Source: Verrucomicrobiota bacterium
Lineage (GTDB): Bacteria > Verrucomicrobiota > Verrucomicrobiia > Limisphaerales > UBA1319
Direction: 5' to 3'
Assembly (NCBI GenBank): GCA_022711435.1
Contig: JAKLFB010000024.1
Span: 1 to 64,000 of the forward strand
Length of the DNA stretch: 64,000 nt
A model generated the notes under the pieces. That model saw nothing but the letters and a program-made list of their open reading frames with translations. It was not told the origin of the DNA and did not search any database. Every line of letters begins with the position of its first letter. Position 1 is the first letter of the stretch. Below are positions 27,901-35,896 of this stretch, piece by piece. The position numbers were made by a program, and so were the translations under genes.

Positions 27901-29316
27901 GAGACCGATGGCCATTCCGGCGATGCCGGCACCAAGACCCGCGTCGAGGCCTTCCTCCACTGCGTCGCCGAAGACGCCCGCGCGTCCGCCGCCCCGCCCG
28001 CGCCGCGCGACTTTCACGCCCAGCAGTACCAGCCCATCAACATCCGCAACCTCCAGCGCGATCGCGAACGCGAGACGATTCTGATCCCGTGGATGGGCCC
28101 CGGCTCCGAAGTCGCCGCCGCCTGCCTCCGCGGGGCCGGCCTCTCGACCCGGTGCCTGCCGCCCCCGGACAGCGACGCCCTCCGGCACGGACGCCGATTC
28201 ACCTCGGGCAAGGAATGCCTGCCGATGTGCCTCACCCTGGGCTCGCTCCTGCAGTATCTCGAGCCCCGCGGTTCCTCGATCGAGCGCTATGTCTACCTGA
28301 TGCCCAGCACGTGGGGGCCTTGCCGGCTCGGCGTCTATCAGCTGCTCACCCGTATCACGACCGAACGCCTCGGCTGGTCCGATCGCCTCCGCTTCTGGTC
28401 CCCCAAGGACACCGGCTATTTCGAGGGCTTCGCCCCCGGCCTGGAGATCCTCCTCTTTGTCGGCATCGAGACCATCGACATCCTCACCCAGGGGCTGCTC
28501 GCCGCCCGGCCCGGCTCCGCCGATCCCGACGCAGTCCAATCCGTCTACCAGCGGTATTGCCGGGAGCTGCACTCCCAAGTCGAAGCCCAAGCCCGCGGCG
28601 ATCTCTCCCTGGCTCCGGCTCTATGGCAGATCGCCTCGAGGCGGTTCTTCGGCCTGGCCGATCTGGTCGAGCGCGCCGCTGCCGATCTCCAGCCCCTGCA
28701 ATCTCCCCAGCCCCGCCCCACCGTCCTCCTCGTCGGCGAAATCTACGTCCGCCTCACCCCCTTCAGCAACGATTTCGTCATCGAGAAACTCGAAGCCCGC
28801 GGCCTGAGCGTCCGGCTGGCGCCCCTGGGCGAATGGCTGGAATACTGCGATGTCTGCAAGCGCATCGACGGACTCAAGACCGGGCTGGGCGGCCGCATCA
28901 GCGACTGGGTGCAGGAGCGGGTTCGCCACCACACTTACGACATCATGGGCCGTGCCCTGGGCTGGCCCGAGCGCCCCCGGGTGCCGGCGATGATCGCCGA
29001 CACCGAAGGCTACCTCCGGTCCAAGCTCCGCGGCGAGGCCGTGCTGACGATCGGCGGCCCCCTCCACGAGTGGCGGCGGGGCGACATCGACGCCATGGTC
29101 AGCGTCGGCCCCCTCGAGTGCATGCCCAACAAGATCGCCGAGGCCCAGCTCTTCCACGTCTCCGAACGCGAAGGGCTCCCCAGCATCACCCTCTCCTACA
29201 ACGGCGATCCGATCAGCGACGACATCCTCGACAACTTCGCGTACGAGGTCCACCGGCGCTTCCGCCAGAAACAACCCGCCCAGCCCGCCCCGCGCCACGC
29301 CTCGGCCCCCCGGTAG
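24949..29316 (+). CDS. Double acyl-CoA dehydratase activase (BadF/HgdC-type) fused to DUF2229 and D-component-like domains
   Basis: 1455 residues. Two ASKHA ATPase modules lie in tandem: 'CVGIDIGAETVKVVEL' (26-41) with 'RCSQGTGNF' (C144) and 'GRCPVILKTDM' (C183), then 'LGFDLGSTGSKALALD' (331-346) with 'NEACSAGTGSF' (C461) and 'LGQHCSVFMAEVI' (C502). The Cys pairs are where HgdC-type activases hold the inter-subunit [4Fe-4S] cluster. 'GCGGSGNRCRIDCLR' follows, then a DUF2229-like block ('NIPFCAPMQLFHGLVERL') and a 2-hydroxyacyl-CoA dehydratase D-component-like half ('SGKECLPMCLTLGSLLQY'). Activases use ATP to push one electron into radical dehydratases. The long fused form is widespread, but its substrate is unknown. 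Confidence 0.88.
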   Translation: MSDPGLELTHTADPPAAPPGSAWRRCVGIDIGAETVKVVELAVADGRVEWRRRETREHGKAPGLVLQQMLASFDWPGVAAAAAVGRLSGQLRLPQVPPKQAQARGFRHLHPGREATVVGIGSHGFSVLELRANGVEVFRENSRCSQGTGNFLRQLVERFSLTIEEASELCGPGVRSAPLSGRCPVILKTDMTHLANKGENRAAILAGLFDAVCDNVMVLVKPGVSPRQVLLVGGVSRSPRVRQVFQDALARQQMELLPWDPDIATYLEAMGCALESLELAQDPPALEDLLARSRSHHLERVASLAASLSRVRRMPMPPPADPRGQERDLILGFDLGSTGSKALALDARTLEQVWSHYRRTLGDPVGAAQDLLRHFCQSPAGAGRVRAIGVTGSGREIAGSLMATCYGRGAVFVLNEIAAHATGALHYDPRVDTIFEIGGQDAKYIRLAEGRVIDCAMNEACSAGTGSFIEEQGQKFAGLEHVAQLGAAALEADHGVSLGQHCSVFMAEVIDESVAAGVPSSAIIAGLYDSVVQNYLNRVKGNRSVGHVIFCQGMPFAADALAAAVARQTGAQVIIPPDPGLVGALGITLLTRREVDWKGIDPLHPALFLDAKVEQKNTFICHSTVGCGGSGNRCRIDCLRTHVGDERRTFTWGGACSLYDKGTRKRKLPDRAPDPFREREELVRALVPVRGGSGSGQGRIALSDEFILKQLYPFFAVFLRELGLALVPLHAADHADLKRGIQTANIPFCAPMQLFHGLVERLAETGAERLFLPMLRHLPRSAGEGHAVTCPIVQASPDILKWDLRHVAPERIVSPVVAIGSSGLSSPEFLESCRELAAQLGIAGSRWIEAHGQALSVQQAFDRKCLEIGQRALEFCRDRSAVPVVVLGRAYTIYNPVLNSNVPAILREQGAIGIPVDCYPVDAAAPVFPDMYWGYGQQILRAAHQIRRTPGVYSLYCSNYSCGPDSFNLHFYSYIMEGKPFAIIETDGHSGDAGTKTRVEAFLHCVAEDARASAAPPAPRDFHAQQYQPINIRNLQRDRERETILIPWMGPGSEVAAACLRGAGLSTRCLPPPDSDALRHGRRFTSGKECLPMCLTLGSLLQYLEPRGSSIERYVYLMPSTWGPCRLGVYQLLTRITTERLGWSDRLRFWSPKDTGYFEGFAPGLEILLFVGIETIDILTQGLLAARPGSADPDAVQSVYQRYCRELHSQVEAQARGDLSLAPALWQIASRRFFGLADLVERAAADLQPLQSPQPRPTVLLVGEIYVRLTPFSNDFVIEKLEARGLSVRLAPLGEWLEYCDVCKRIDGLKTGLGGRISDWVQERVRHHTYDIMGRALGWPERPRVPAMIADTEGYLRSKLRGEAVLTIGGPLHEWRRGDIDAMVSVGPLECMPNKIAEAQLFHVSEREGLPSITLSYNGDPISDDILDNFAYEVHRRFRQKQPAQPAPRHASAPR

Positions 29317-29385
29317 GCCGAGATTGAAATCCGCGCCCCGAAACAAGGCGGTGGCGGCCCGTTGCGGCGGTGTGCAATCATGCGG

Positions 29386-30312
29386 TCAAGTGAGTCCGGG
29401 CCATTTTTGCCTGCTGGCAGCTTCCGCGCGCGCAAATGCGGATTGGAGGATCTCCAGAGCGTTGTTGGGCAGGGGCCCTCTTGCCGCCGCCTCGAGGTTT
29501 CGCCTGGCGTTGGCCGGCTGGGTGGTGCCGACGATCGCAACATGGACCCCGGGCTGCGAGAGTGTGAACCGGAGGGCGATCTCCGGCCAATCCCCTTCGC
29601 TGGCGAAGCCGAGATCGCGTGCGGCCAGGTTCATCGCCGCGAACCGCTCGCAGTAGGGCTTCGCGTAATCCCTGTAAATGCCATGAAACTCCTGGGCCGG
29701 GCGCCAAGCCGCGTTGGCGATCGGTCGCTTGGCGATCACCCCCAGCCCCCGCTCCCGGGCAATCGGCAGCACCGCCGCCAGGTTGGCCTGATCGCAAATG
29801 CTGACCGAGGTCTCAATCACCGAAATCCCGGGGAGCCGCGCCGCAAAGGCGGCCTCCTGGTTGTCCCCCGAGTAGCCTGCGAACCGGATCTTGCCCGCGT
29901 CGCGGGCGCGCATCAGCGCCCCCACCGCCTCGCCGCGCTGCAGGGCTTCCATCCCGCACGAGTGCAGCAGCACCACATCGATGCGATCGGTCCGGAGCCT
30001 TCGCAGAGAGCGGTCGATGGCGGCCGCAATCGCCTGGGATGACCACGCCGGCCCTTCGAGGTCAGGAAATTGCTGCCCGCACTTGCTCACCAGGACGCAT
30101 TCACCCCGCCGGCTGCCGAGGGCTTTCCCGACCGCCTCTTCCGAGCCCTGATAGGACGCCGCCGTGTCAATGAAGTTGATCCCGGCATCGAGCATGGTTT
30201 GGACGATGATCTCGACCTGCTTCTGCTCGGTTGCCAGGAAGCCGATGGGCGCAGCTCCCCATCCCAAGGGGGAGACCGAAAGGCCTGTGACGCCGAATGT
30301 GCTCTTTTTCAT
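29386..30312 (-). CDS. Aldo/keto reductase
   Basis: This 308-residue (alpha/beta)8 oxidoreductase is expected to use NADPH. The N-terminus 'GLSVSPLGWGAAPIG', the catalytic 'NFIDTAASYQGSEEAVGKAL' (Asp and Tyr), 'VLVSKCG' (Lys), 'IDVVLLHSCG' (His) and the cofactor-side 'VAIVGTTQPANARRNLEAA' are all present, so the catalytic tetrad is complete. Substrate is unknown. It lies 19 bp after the broken Ig-domain gene; the gap contains a sequence like the end of the 55.3-kb inverted-repeat element. Confidence 0.9.
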   Translation of the reverse strand: MKKSTFGVTGLSVSPLGWGAAPIGFLATEQKQVEIIVQTMLDAGINFIDTAASYQGSEEAVGKALGSRRGECVLVSKCGQQFPDLEGPAWSSQAIAAAIDRSLRRLRTDRIDVVLLHSCGMEALQRGEAVGALMRARDAGKIRFAGYSGDNQEAAFAARLPGISVIETSVSICDQANLAAVLPIARERGLGVIAKRPIANAAWRPAQEFHGIYRDYAKPYCERFAAMNLAARDLGFASEGDWPEIALRFTLSQPGVHVAIVGTTQPANARRNLEAAARGPLPNNALEILQSAFARAEAASRQKWPGLT

Positions 30313-30313
30313 A

Positions 30314-30328
30314 AGGGTCTGTGAAAAT
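30314..30328. repeat. Solitary end-like sequence of the inverted-repeat element
   Basis: 'aagggtctgtgaaaat', spanning 30313-30328, differs from the terminus 'aagggtctgtgcaaaaat' of the element at 55310-55584 only by missing two bases. It sits alone in the 19-bp gap between two genes. It may be a solo remnant or a chance match. Confidence 0.35.
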
Positions 30329-30331
30329 CCG

Positions 30332-31564
30332 CTACGGGCGGGTCCAGATCAGCCGATAGAACATCCGCGATTCGGTGGCGGCGACCGGATAAGGGCTGCT
30401 GGCGTCTGGAACGTCGCTATAGGTCCCGTTCGCTTCCTGAGCCGACTGCAGCTTGAACGCTGGATTGGTCCATTCCAGCTGGATCCCGCCGCCTGACCAC
30501 AAGACGCTCAGCGGGATCGGATCCGGCGTCGAGGCCAGGACCTCGACCCGGAACCGGGTGAACTCGAATGGGCTGGCCGCCGTCTCGAGGTTGCCCGCCC
30601 TAAATCCGATGCAGTCGAATCGCGGGTAGGCATAGGTGTTGTCCATGACCGAATGCGACCAGTTGGTGCCGCCGCCCGACAATGCCGTGGTCACCCGCAC
30701 GGAGGTGAGCGATATGCGGTCGATGGTGAACTCGAGGGTGTAGGGCGTGTCGTTCTGAAACGCCGGTTCGCCGTTCAGGTTGGCGGGACCGCCGCCCAGC
30801 CCCAGGTAGTTGCCCGTCGTGCCCATCAGGTCGCCCGAGCCCAGATTGTTCCGCGCATAGAGCGAAAACGGATTGCCCGAAAACTGAAGGCCGAAGTTCA
30901 AGGCCGCCATGTAGCCGCGCACGTTCTGCCCATTGCCAGTGCTCCCCGAGCCGAACCCGTCGTTCAAGACGCGCGTCCCGCCGTCGGCATAGTCGAAGAA
31001 GCCGACGCGGACGCTGCCGCCGCTGCTGGTGATGTTGCTGGCCTTGAACTCGAGCGTGCCCTTGAGCGCATGCCCTATGCCCAGATGGACTGGCAGATTC
31101 CCGGCCGAATCGTCCGTGAAATAGCCGAGCCACAGAACGGACGAGCCGGAGGCGACGGTGCCCATCATGGAGAGGCCGCTCGAGGCATCGAGCGAGCTGG
31201 CCGTGCTGGCGAACCAGACGGAGTTGCTCACATCGTAGGGCAGGTTGTTGTAGAGGTAATCCTGGAACAGGTCGTCGACGACCAGGCCGGCGGGCGTTGC
31301 GGCGGCCGGGGTCACGGCAAGGGTGGCGGCCGACGAGGTCGCCGAAGAGCCGCCGTTGCAGTCGACGGTGACAACGGCGCGATATTGGCTGCCGTGATCC
31401 GCCGGCGTCGTCGGGCGTGTCCAGTAGGTCGGCGTCGTCCCGCCCAACCCATCGGCAACATTTTCCCACGTCGCCCCATGGTCGGTCGAGACCTGCCACT
31501 GATAGGCGGGAGAGGATCCGCCGGCGATGACGGAGAAGATGGCGCCGATTCCTTCGCTGACCGT
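30332..31564 (-). pseudogene. Downstream part of Ig-domain exoprotein, cut off by an amber codon
   Basis: This is the same frame as the upstream part (31565-32515), separated only by the TAG at 31565-31567. It opens 'TVSEGIGAIFSVIAGGSSPAYQWQVSTDHGATWENVADGLG', the rest of an Ig-like domain whose first strand lies before the stop. It continues with a jelly-roll-like region ('LNGEPAFQNDTPYTLEFTIDRISL') and ends with the verrucomicrobial C-terminal module 'LSVLWSGGGIQLEWTNPAFKLQSAQEANGTY..FYRLIW'. No ribosome site or ATG lies near its beginning. It is expressed only by readthrough or if the TAG is an error. Confidence 0.75.
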
Positions 31565-32515
31565 CTAGTCGGCGGGGTGTGTCGAGATGCTGGCCGCCAC
31601 GCACAGCGCCTGCGTCGAGGTCACCTCCGCCCACGTCGTGGCGATCCGGAACTCGTCGAGGAACATGCTGGCCACGACCTCGGTGCCCACATGGTAGATG
31701 AGGAACGAGGAGAGCGAAGGCGCGTCCGCGCCCGCGGTCAGGGTGAGCGCCGGCGCCGGCACATCGCCTTCGGCGGCATTCAGCGATCCCGGGTCCACCC
31801 ACAAGGCGACTTCGTCGTCATCCGCGTCCGGATTGAACTGGTAGCGCAGCACGACCAAGTGCGTGCCGGGCGCCAAGGGCGTGGCCGAATCCGCACCGTG
31901 AGCGGAGTTGGAGCTCTTGCTGATTGCGAGGGTGTTGCTGGTTGTCAGCCACACGCCCGCCATCGAGCTGCTGCCCGGGCTGTTGTTGATCACGGGATTG
32001 CTGTAGTAGTCGAGCTTGGCAAAGAGCCGTCCGAAGGCGGGATTGACCGTGTCCGACGGGGACGGCGCCTGCTGGACGTCGATCAGGAAGGAGACGTAAG
32101 CGCGGCCGCCGCTGATGGCGGGAAACAGGATGCCCCGAGTCCGGTTCGCGGTGGTGTTGGCGGTGCGGATATAGAGGCCCAGGTTCGGGTTGGGATCCTG
32201 GTAGAGGCCGGGGTAGGAAAGGGCCGCGGCGCCGCCGACAACCACGGTGCTCCCGCCGCCCGCGGTGTTCCCGATGGACCAGACCGTGGCGGTGTCGCCA
32301 TTCCCGAGCCGGCGCGCCCGGTAGGCGCTGCCTCCCGCGGGCACCTCGACGGACTCATCGGAGGAGTTGGTGTAGGAGCTCGGGAACGGCTCGTAGATCG
32401 GCAGCGGCGTCTGAGCGTCCGCTCCCGCCCAGCCCAAGGTTGCCAGGGCCACAACAGCCGCTGCGCGGCGAATCGTTCGGATGTTCAAACACCCAACAGC
32501 ATTTTGGTGGTTCAT
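31565..32515 (-). CDS. Secreted exoprotein, upstream part ending at premature TAG
   Basis: 316 residues. A twin-basic N-terminus then 'AAAVVALATLGWAGADAQ' gives a signal peptide. The body 'PIYEPFPSSYTNSSDESVEVPAG' and 'RAYVSFLIDVQQAP...VNPAFGRLFAKLDYYSN' is a jelly-roll domain often seen in verrucomicrobial surface proteins, with 'SMFLDEFRIATTWAEVT' closing it. The frame stops at 'ISTHPAD*TVSEG'. Homologous Ig-like modules usually read 'PADQTVSEG', so CAG to TAG is the likely change. Together with the downstream part the reading frame would be 727 residues. Confidence 0.75.
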   Translation of the reverse strand: MNHQNAVGCLNIRTIRRAAAVVALATLGWAGADAQTPLPIYEPFPSSYTNSSDESVEVPAGGSAYRARRLGNGDTATVWSIGNTAGGGSTVVVGGAAALSYPGLYQDPNPNLGLYIRTANTTANRTRGILFPAISGGRAYVSFLIDVQQAPSPSDTVNPAFGRLFAKLDYYSNPVINNSPGSSSMAGVWLTTSNTLAISKSSNSAHGADSATPLAPGTHLVVLRYQFNPDADDDEVALWVDPGSLNAAEGDVPAPALTLTAGADAPSLSSFLIYHVGTEVVASMFLDEFRIATTWAEVTSTQALCVAASISTHPAD

Positions 32516-32586
32516 GTGAAGTTCCTTCGTTTCAGATCGGGTTCAATCGCCCCCGGCCGCGGGCAGGCTGCGCCCGCAGGAGGCGC

Positions 32587-33450
32587 TCATGGCATCCACA
32601 TATTCATGGCCTTCCGATAGTTGATTCCGTTGTTCCCGATGTCCTTCCACAGGGCGGGATCGAAGGCCTGGGGGATGCGGCGCGCGTTTTGAAAGACAAC
32701 GTGGCCGTCGCCGAACAACGCGTTCAGTCCGGCAATGCTGTTGTCGCGGTGGGGCGCGGCGGCCGGGCTGTCGAGGCTGTGCACCAGATCCGCCGCCATG
32801 CTCTTGGCCTGGTTGATCTGGGTGAGCTTGAGCGGCGCCAGATAGCTCTTGCCCGAGGCCGACGGCGACGTGTCCGGCTTGACCTCCGGCAGAAACAGGC
32901 CCGGCCCCATGTTCTGCAGGGTCTTGGATTGCGGAAAATAGCTGTAGCCGCTCCGGACATTGTCGTCGGCCTGCTGCTCGGCGCCGAAGGGCCAGGCGCC
33001 GTTGACGGTGTAGTAGGCATAGGTCCAGCCGCCGCCGTGTCGCTTGCCGCTGGGGCAGTAGCAGACCTGGGGGTTCGGTATATTCTTGGTCGCCCAGGCC
33101 AGCCCGAGATTATGCGGGCCATCGGTGATCTGGCGGGCGGGGGCATTCACGCGCATCATCTCGTAGGGGTACCACGAGTTGGCGTCGCGGAACTTGACCG
33201 TTGGCAGGACATCGCTGTTGTCCTGGGCATACATCAGGAGGCCCAGGCCAACCTGCTTGAGATTGCTCGAGCAGTTGATCCGCAAGGCGCGCTCTTTGGC
33301 CTTTGAAAGCGCCGGCAACAACATCGACGCCAGGATGGCAATGATGGCGATCACCACCAGCAGCTCGATCAGCGTGAATCCCCGGCAGGCTCGCGCGGCC
33401 CTTGCCTGCGGCGCAGCTGCCTGCATAAGCTGCATCGATCCGTCGTTCAT
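32587..33450 (-). CDS. Prepilin-type N-terminal cleavage/methylation domain protein (2 of 3)
   Basis: 287 residues. A leader of 23 residues ends 'ARACRG', then 'FTLIELLVVIAIIAILA' and 'SMLLPALSKAKERALRINCSSNLKQVGLGLLMYAQDN'. Near the end is 'LNALFGDGHVVFQ', the DGH signature. Mid-protein Cys residues ('QVCYCPSGKRH') are typical of the family. It stands upstream of the broken Ig-domain gene on the same strand (71-bp gap), the same arrangement as the prepilin and Calx-beta pair at 1.8-6.7 kb. Surface or secretion-related role inferred. Confidence 0.87.
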   Translation of the reverse strand: MNDGSMQLMQAAAPQARAARACRGFTLIELLVVIAIIAILASMLLPALSKAKERALRINCSSNLKQVGLGLLMYAQDNSDVLPTVKFRDANSWYPYEMMRVNAPARQITDGPHNLGLAWATKNIPNPQVCYCPSGKRHGGGWTYAYYTVNGAWPFGAEQQADDNVRSGYSYFPQSKTLQNMGPGLFLPEVKPDTSPSASGKSYLAPLKLTQINQAKSMAADLVHSLDSPAAAPHRDNSIAGLNALFGDGHVVFQNARRIPQAFDPALWKDIGNNGINYRKAMNMWMP

Positions 33451-33505
33451 GCCACAATATCCCGGGAATCGCCTGCCCGCGATTCTGCCCCATCACGGGT
33501 TCGGC

Positions 33506-35776
33506 TCAGTCCGGCTCGGCCAGGACGCCGCCATGGCTGGCGTTGGTGACCTGCTTGCGGTAGCGGGCGAGCCAGCCGGCGAGGGGGCGCTGGACGGGCT
33601 GCCAGGTTTTCCTGCGCCGGGCCAGCTCGGCCTCGGGAACGCAGATATCGATCCGGCGGTTCGGGAAGTCGATGCGGATGCGGTCGCCGGCTTGGAGCAG
33701 GCCGATGGGGCCGCCCTCGGCGGCTTCGGGGGAGACGTGGCCGATGCAGGCGCCGGCGGTGCCGCCGCTGAATCGGCCGTCGGTGATCAGCGCGACCTGG
33801 TCGCTCAGGCCCATGCCGATGATGTAGCTGGTGGGCGAGAGCATCTCCTGCATGCCGGGGCCTCCGCGCGGGCCTTCGTTGCGGATGATCACCACGTCCC
33901 CGGCTTTCACGCGGCCGGCCAGGATGCCCTCACAGGCGTCTTCCTGGCTCTCGAAGATCACCGACGGGCCCTCGAAGACGAAGCCTTCGCCGCAGTGCTG
34001 CTTGAATGCGGCGCTGATCCCGGCGGTCTTGACCACGCTGCCCTCGGGAGCGAGCTGCCCATGAAGGATGGCGAGCCCGCCGTCGGGCGAGTAGGCGGTC
34101 TTTGGGGTGCGGATGCAGTCGCGGGGATCGAACCGGAAAGCGGGATCGTGGGGCATGAGGCCGCTGGGGCGGACGTTCTGTAATGAGCTTGCGCGGTAAT
34201 CGTGGTGGAGATTGCCGATGGTCCAGTCCTGGAGGCGTCCGGCGCGCAGCAAGCAGAGCCTGCCTTTTTCGGCGCCCTGGTAGCGCCAGATCACCAGGAC
34301 CGGAGCGCCTTCGAGCTCGCCCAGCTCGGCGCGGACCAGCCCCTTGAACTCCTCGAACTTGGACTGGAGCCCGGCAGCAATCTGGGCGGGGCCTTTCCAC
34401 GTGAGGGTTTCGTCCACCTGGAACTCGCCGTCGGCGGCGAACAGGCACGCTGCGGCGGCGGCGTCGGCCGCATTGAACGCGGCGGCGAAACGCCAGAGCG
34501 TGATCGCCCGGGGATCGGCGGGGAAGAAGAGGATCGGTTTGGGGGCCAGGAAGCCGCTGGCGGTGCGGGCTGCAGGGCCGAGCTTGTCGTTGGGATCCAG
34601 AACGAGGGCCGATGCGCCCGAAACGCGGACCGACTTGGCCCAGGCGGTGCATTTCTCCGAGCGCACATCCCACTGGTCGATCGTTTCCGCGAGGGTCTGG
34701 CCGGTGACGGTCTTGCACGATGTGTGGAGGGCGCTGATGCGCTTGAGCTCGCCCAGGATCGTGTAGATGCCACCGGCGCGGTGGACATCCTGCACATGAT
34801 AGGCCGACGAGGGCGAGACCTTGCACAAGCAGGGGACCCGGCGCGAGATGGCGTCGATGCGGCCGATGTCGTATTGGATGCCGGCTTCGCGGGCGACGGC
34901 CAGGGCATGGAGGACGGTGTTGGTGGAGCCGCCCATTGCGACATCGAGCGCGAGCGCGTTATCGAAAGCCTCGAGCGTGGCGATGTCGCGCGGCTTGAGG
35001 TCGAGCCGGATCAGCTCGAGGATTTGAGAGGCCGTCCATCGATAAAGGCTTTCGCGCTCCTTGGACACGGCGAGGATGGTGCCGTTGCCCGGCAGGGCCA
35101 TGCCCAGCGCCTCGCAGAGGCAGTTCATGGAATTGGCGGTGAACATGCCGGAGCACGAGCCGCATGTCGGGCAGGCGGTTCGCTCGAGCTTCTGGAGCTC
35201 GGCCTCGGACATGGTTCCGGCCTGGAGGCGGCCGACGCCTTGGAAGACCGAGATGAGATCGGAGTGTTTCGTGGCGGGCTGGAGGTGGGGGGGCAGATCG
35301 GCTCGGGAGGCCGACGTCTCGGCGATCCCGGCGGCCATCGGCCCGCCGCTGACGAAGATGGTCGGGATGTTCACCCGCATGGCGGCCATCAGCATCCCGG
35401 GGATGATCTTGTCGCAATTGGGGATGCAGATCATGCCGTCGAAGCAATGCGCCCGGACCATGGACTCGACGCAGTCGGCGATGAGCTCGCGCGAGGGCAG
35501 CGAGTATTTCATGCCGCTGTGGCCCATGGCGATGCCGTCATCGATGCCGATCGTGTTGAAGATGAAGGGCACGCCGCCGGCCTCGCGGACCAGGCGCTTG
35601 ACGAGGGCGCCGATCTCGTTCAAGTGGGCGTGGCCCGGGATGCAGTCGGTGTAGCTGTTGCAGATGGCAACAAAGGGCTTGTCGAAGTCGTCGTCGGACT
35701 CGATGGAACCGGTCGCCCGGAGCAGGCTTCGGTGGGGGGCGCGTTCGGCGCCTTTCTTGACGATGTCAGAGCGCAT
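33506..35776 (-). CDS. ilvD: Dihydroxy-acid dehydratase with an inserted SnoaL/NTF2-like domain
   Basis: 756 residues against about 560 in usual enzymes. It catalyses the Fe-S-dependent dehydration giving 2-keto acids for Val, Leu and Ile. Cluster-ligand Cys residues are C45 ('SYTDCIPGHAH'), C121 ('IPNCDKI') and the C202/C205/C208 region ('TACPTCGSCSGMFTANSMNCL'). C-terminal signatures are 'YSPDGGLAILHGQLAPEGSVVKTAG', 'RNEGPRGGPGMQEML' and 'ALITDGRFSGGTAG'. Between about residues 376 and 555 lies an extra block. Its core at 424-530 ('ITLWRFAAAFNAADAAAAACLFAADGEF', '..TWKGPAQIAAGLQSKF', 'VLVIWRY', 'GRLQDWTIGNL') reads as a SnoaL-like/NTF2-fold domain. Frame and codon use are continuous, so it is one polypeptide. 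Confidence 0.9.
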   Translation of the reverse strand: MRSDIVKKGAERAPHRSLLRATGSIESDDDFDKPFVAICNSYTDCIPGHAHLNEIGALVKRLVREAGGVPFIFNTIGIDDGIAMGHSGMKYSLPSRELIADCVESMVRAHCFDGMICIPNCDKIIPGMLMAAMRVNIPTIFVSGGPMAAGIAETSASRADLPPHLQPATKHSDLISVFQGVGRLQAGTMSEAELQKLERTACPTCGSCSGMFTANSMNCLCEALGMALPGNGTILAVSKERESLYRWTASQILELIRLDLKPRDIATLEAFDNALALDVAMGGSTNTVLHALAVAREAGIQYDIGRIDAISRRVPCLCKVSPSSAYHVQDVHRAGGIYTILGELKRISALHTSCKTVTGQTLAETIDQWDVRSEKCTAWAKSVRVSGASALVLDPNDKLGPAARTASGFLAPKPILFFPADPRAITLWRFAAAFNAADAAAAACLFAADGEFQVDETLTWKGPAQIAAGLQSKFEEFKGLVRAELGELEGAPVLVIWRYQGAEKGRLCLLRAGRLQDWTIGNLHHDYRASSLQNVRPSGLMPHDPAFRFDPRDCIRTPKTAYSPDGGLAILHGQLAPEGSVVKTAGISAAFKQHCGEGFVFEGPSVIFESQEDACEGILAGRVKAGDVVIIRNEGPRGGPGMQEMLSPTSYIIGMGLSDQVALITDGRFSGGTAGACIGHVSPEAAEGGPIGLLQAGDRIRIDFPNRRIDICVPEAELARRRKTWQPVQRPLAGWLARYRKQVTNASHGGVLAEPD

Positions 35777-35896
35777 GAGAGTATGCTGTTAATATCTACC
35801 GCACAATATGCGCAATTCATATAAGGCGCCGGCGAAGGGATGTCACGCCCACAATGAAGCGGTGCGGCGGCGGGGCCGGACGAGTCAAGCCGCCGG

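Noticed and set aside
35777..35896. Palindromic operator upstream of ilvD around 'cgcacaatatgcgcaattc'
   Set aside because: The symmetry is imperfect and short; no attenuator peptide or T-box-like structure is evident, so I do not call a regulatory site.
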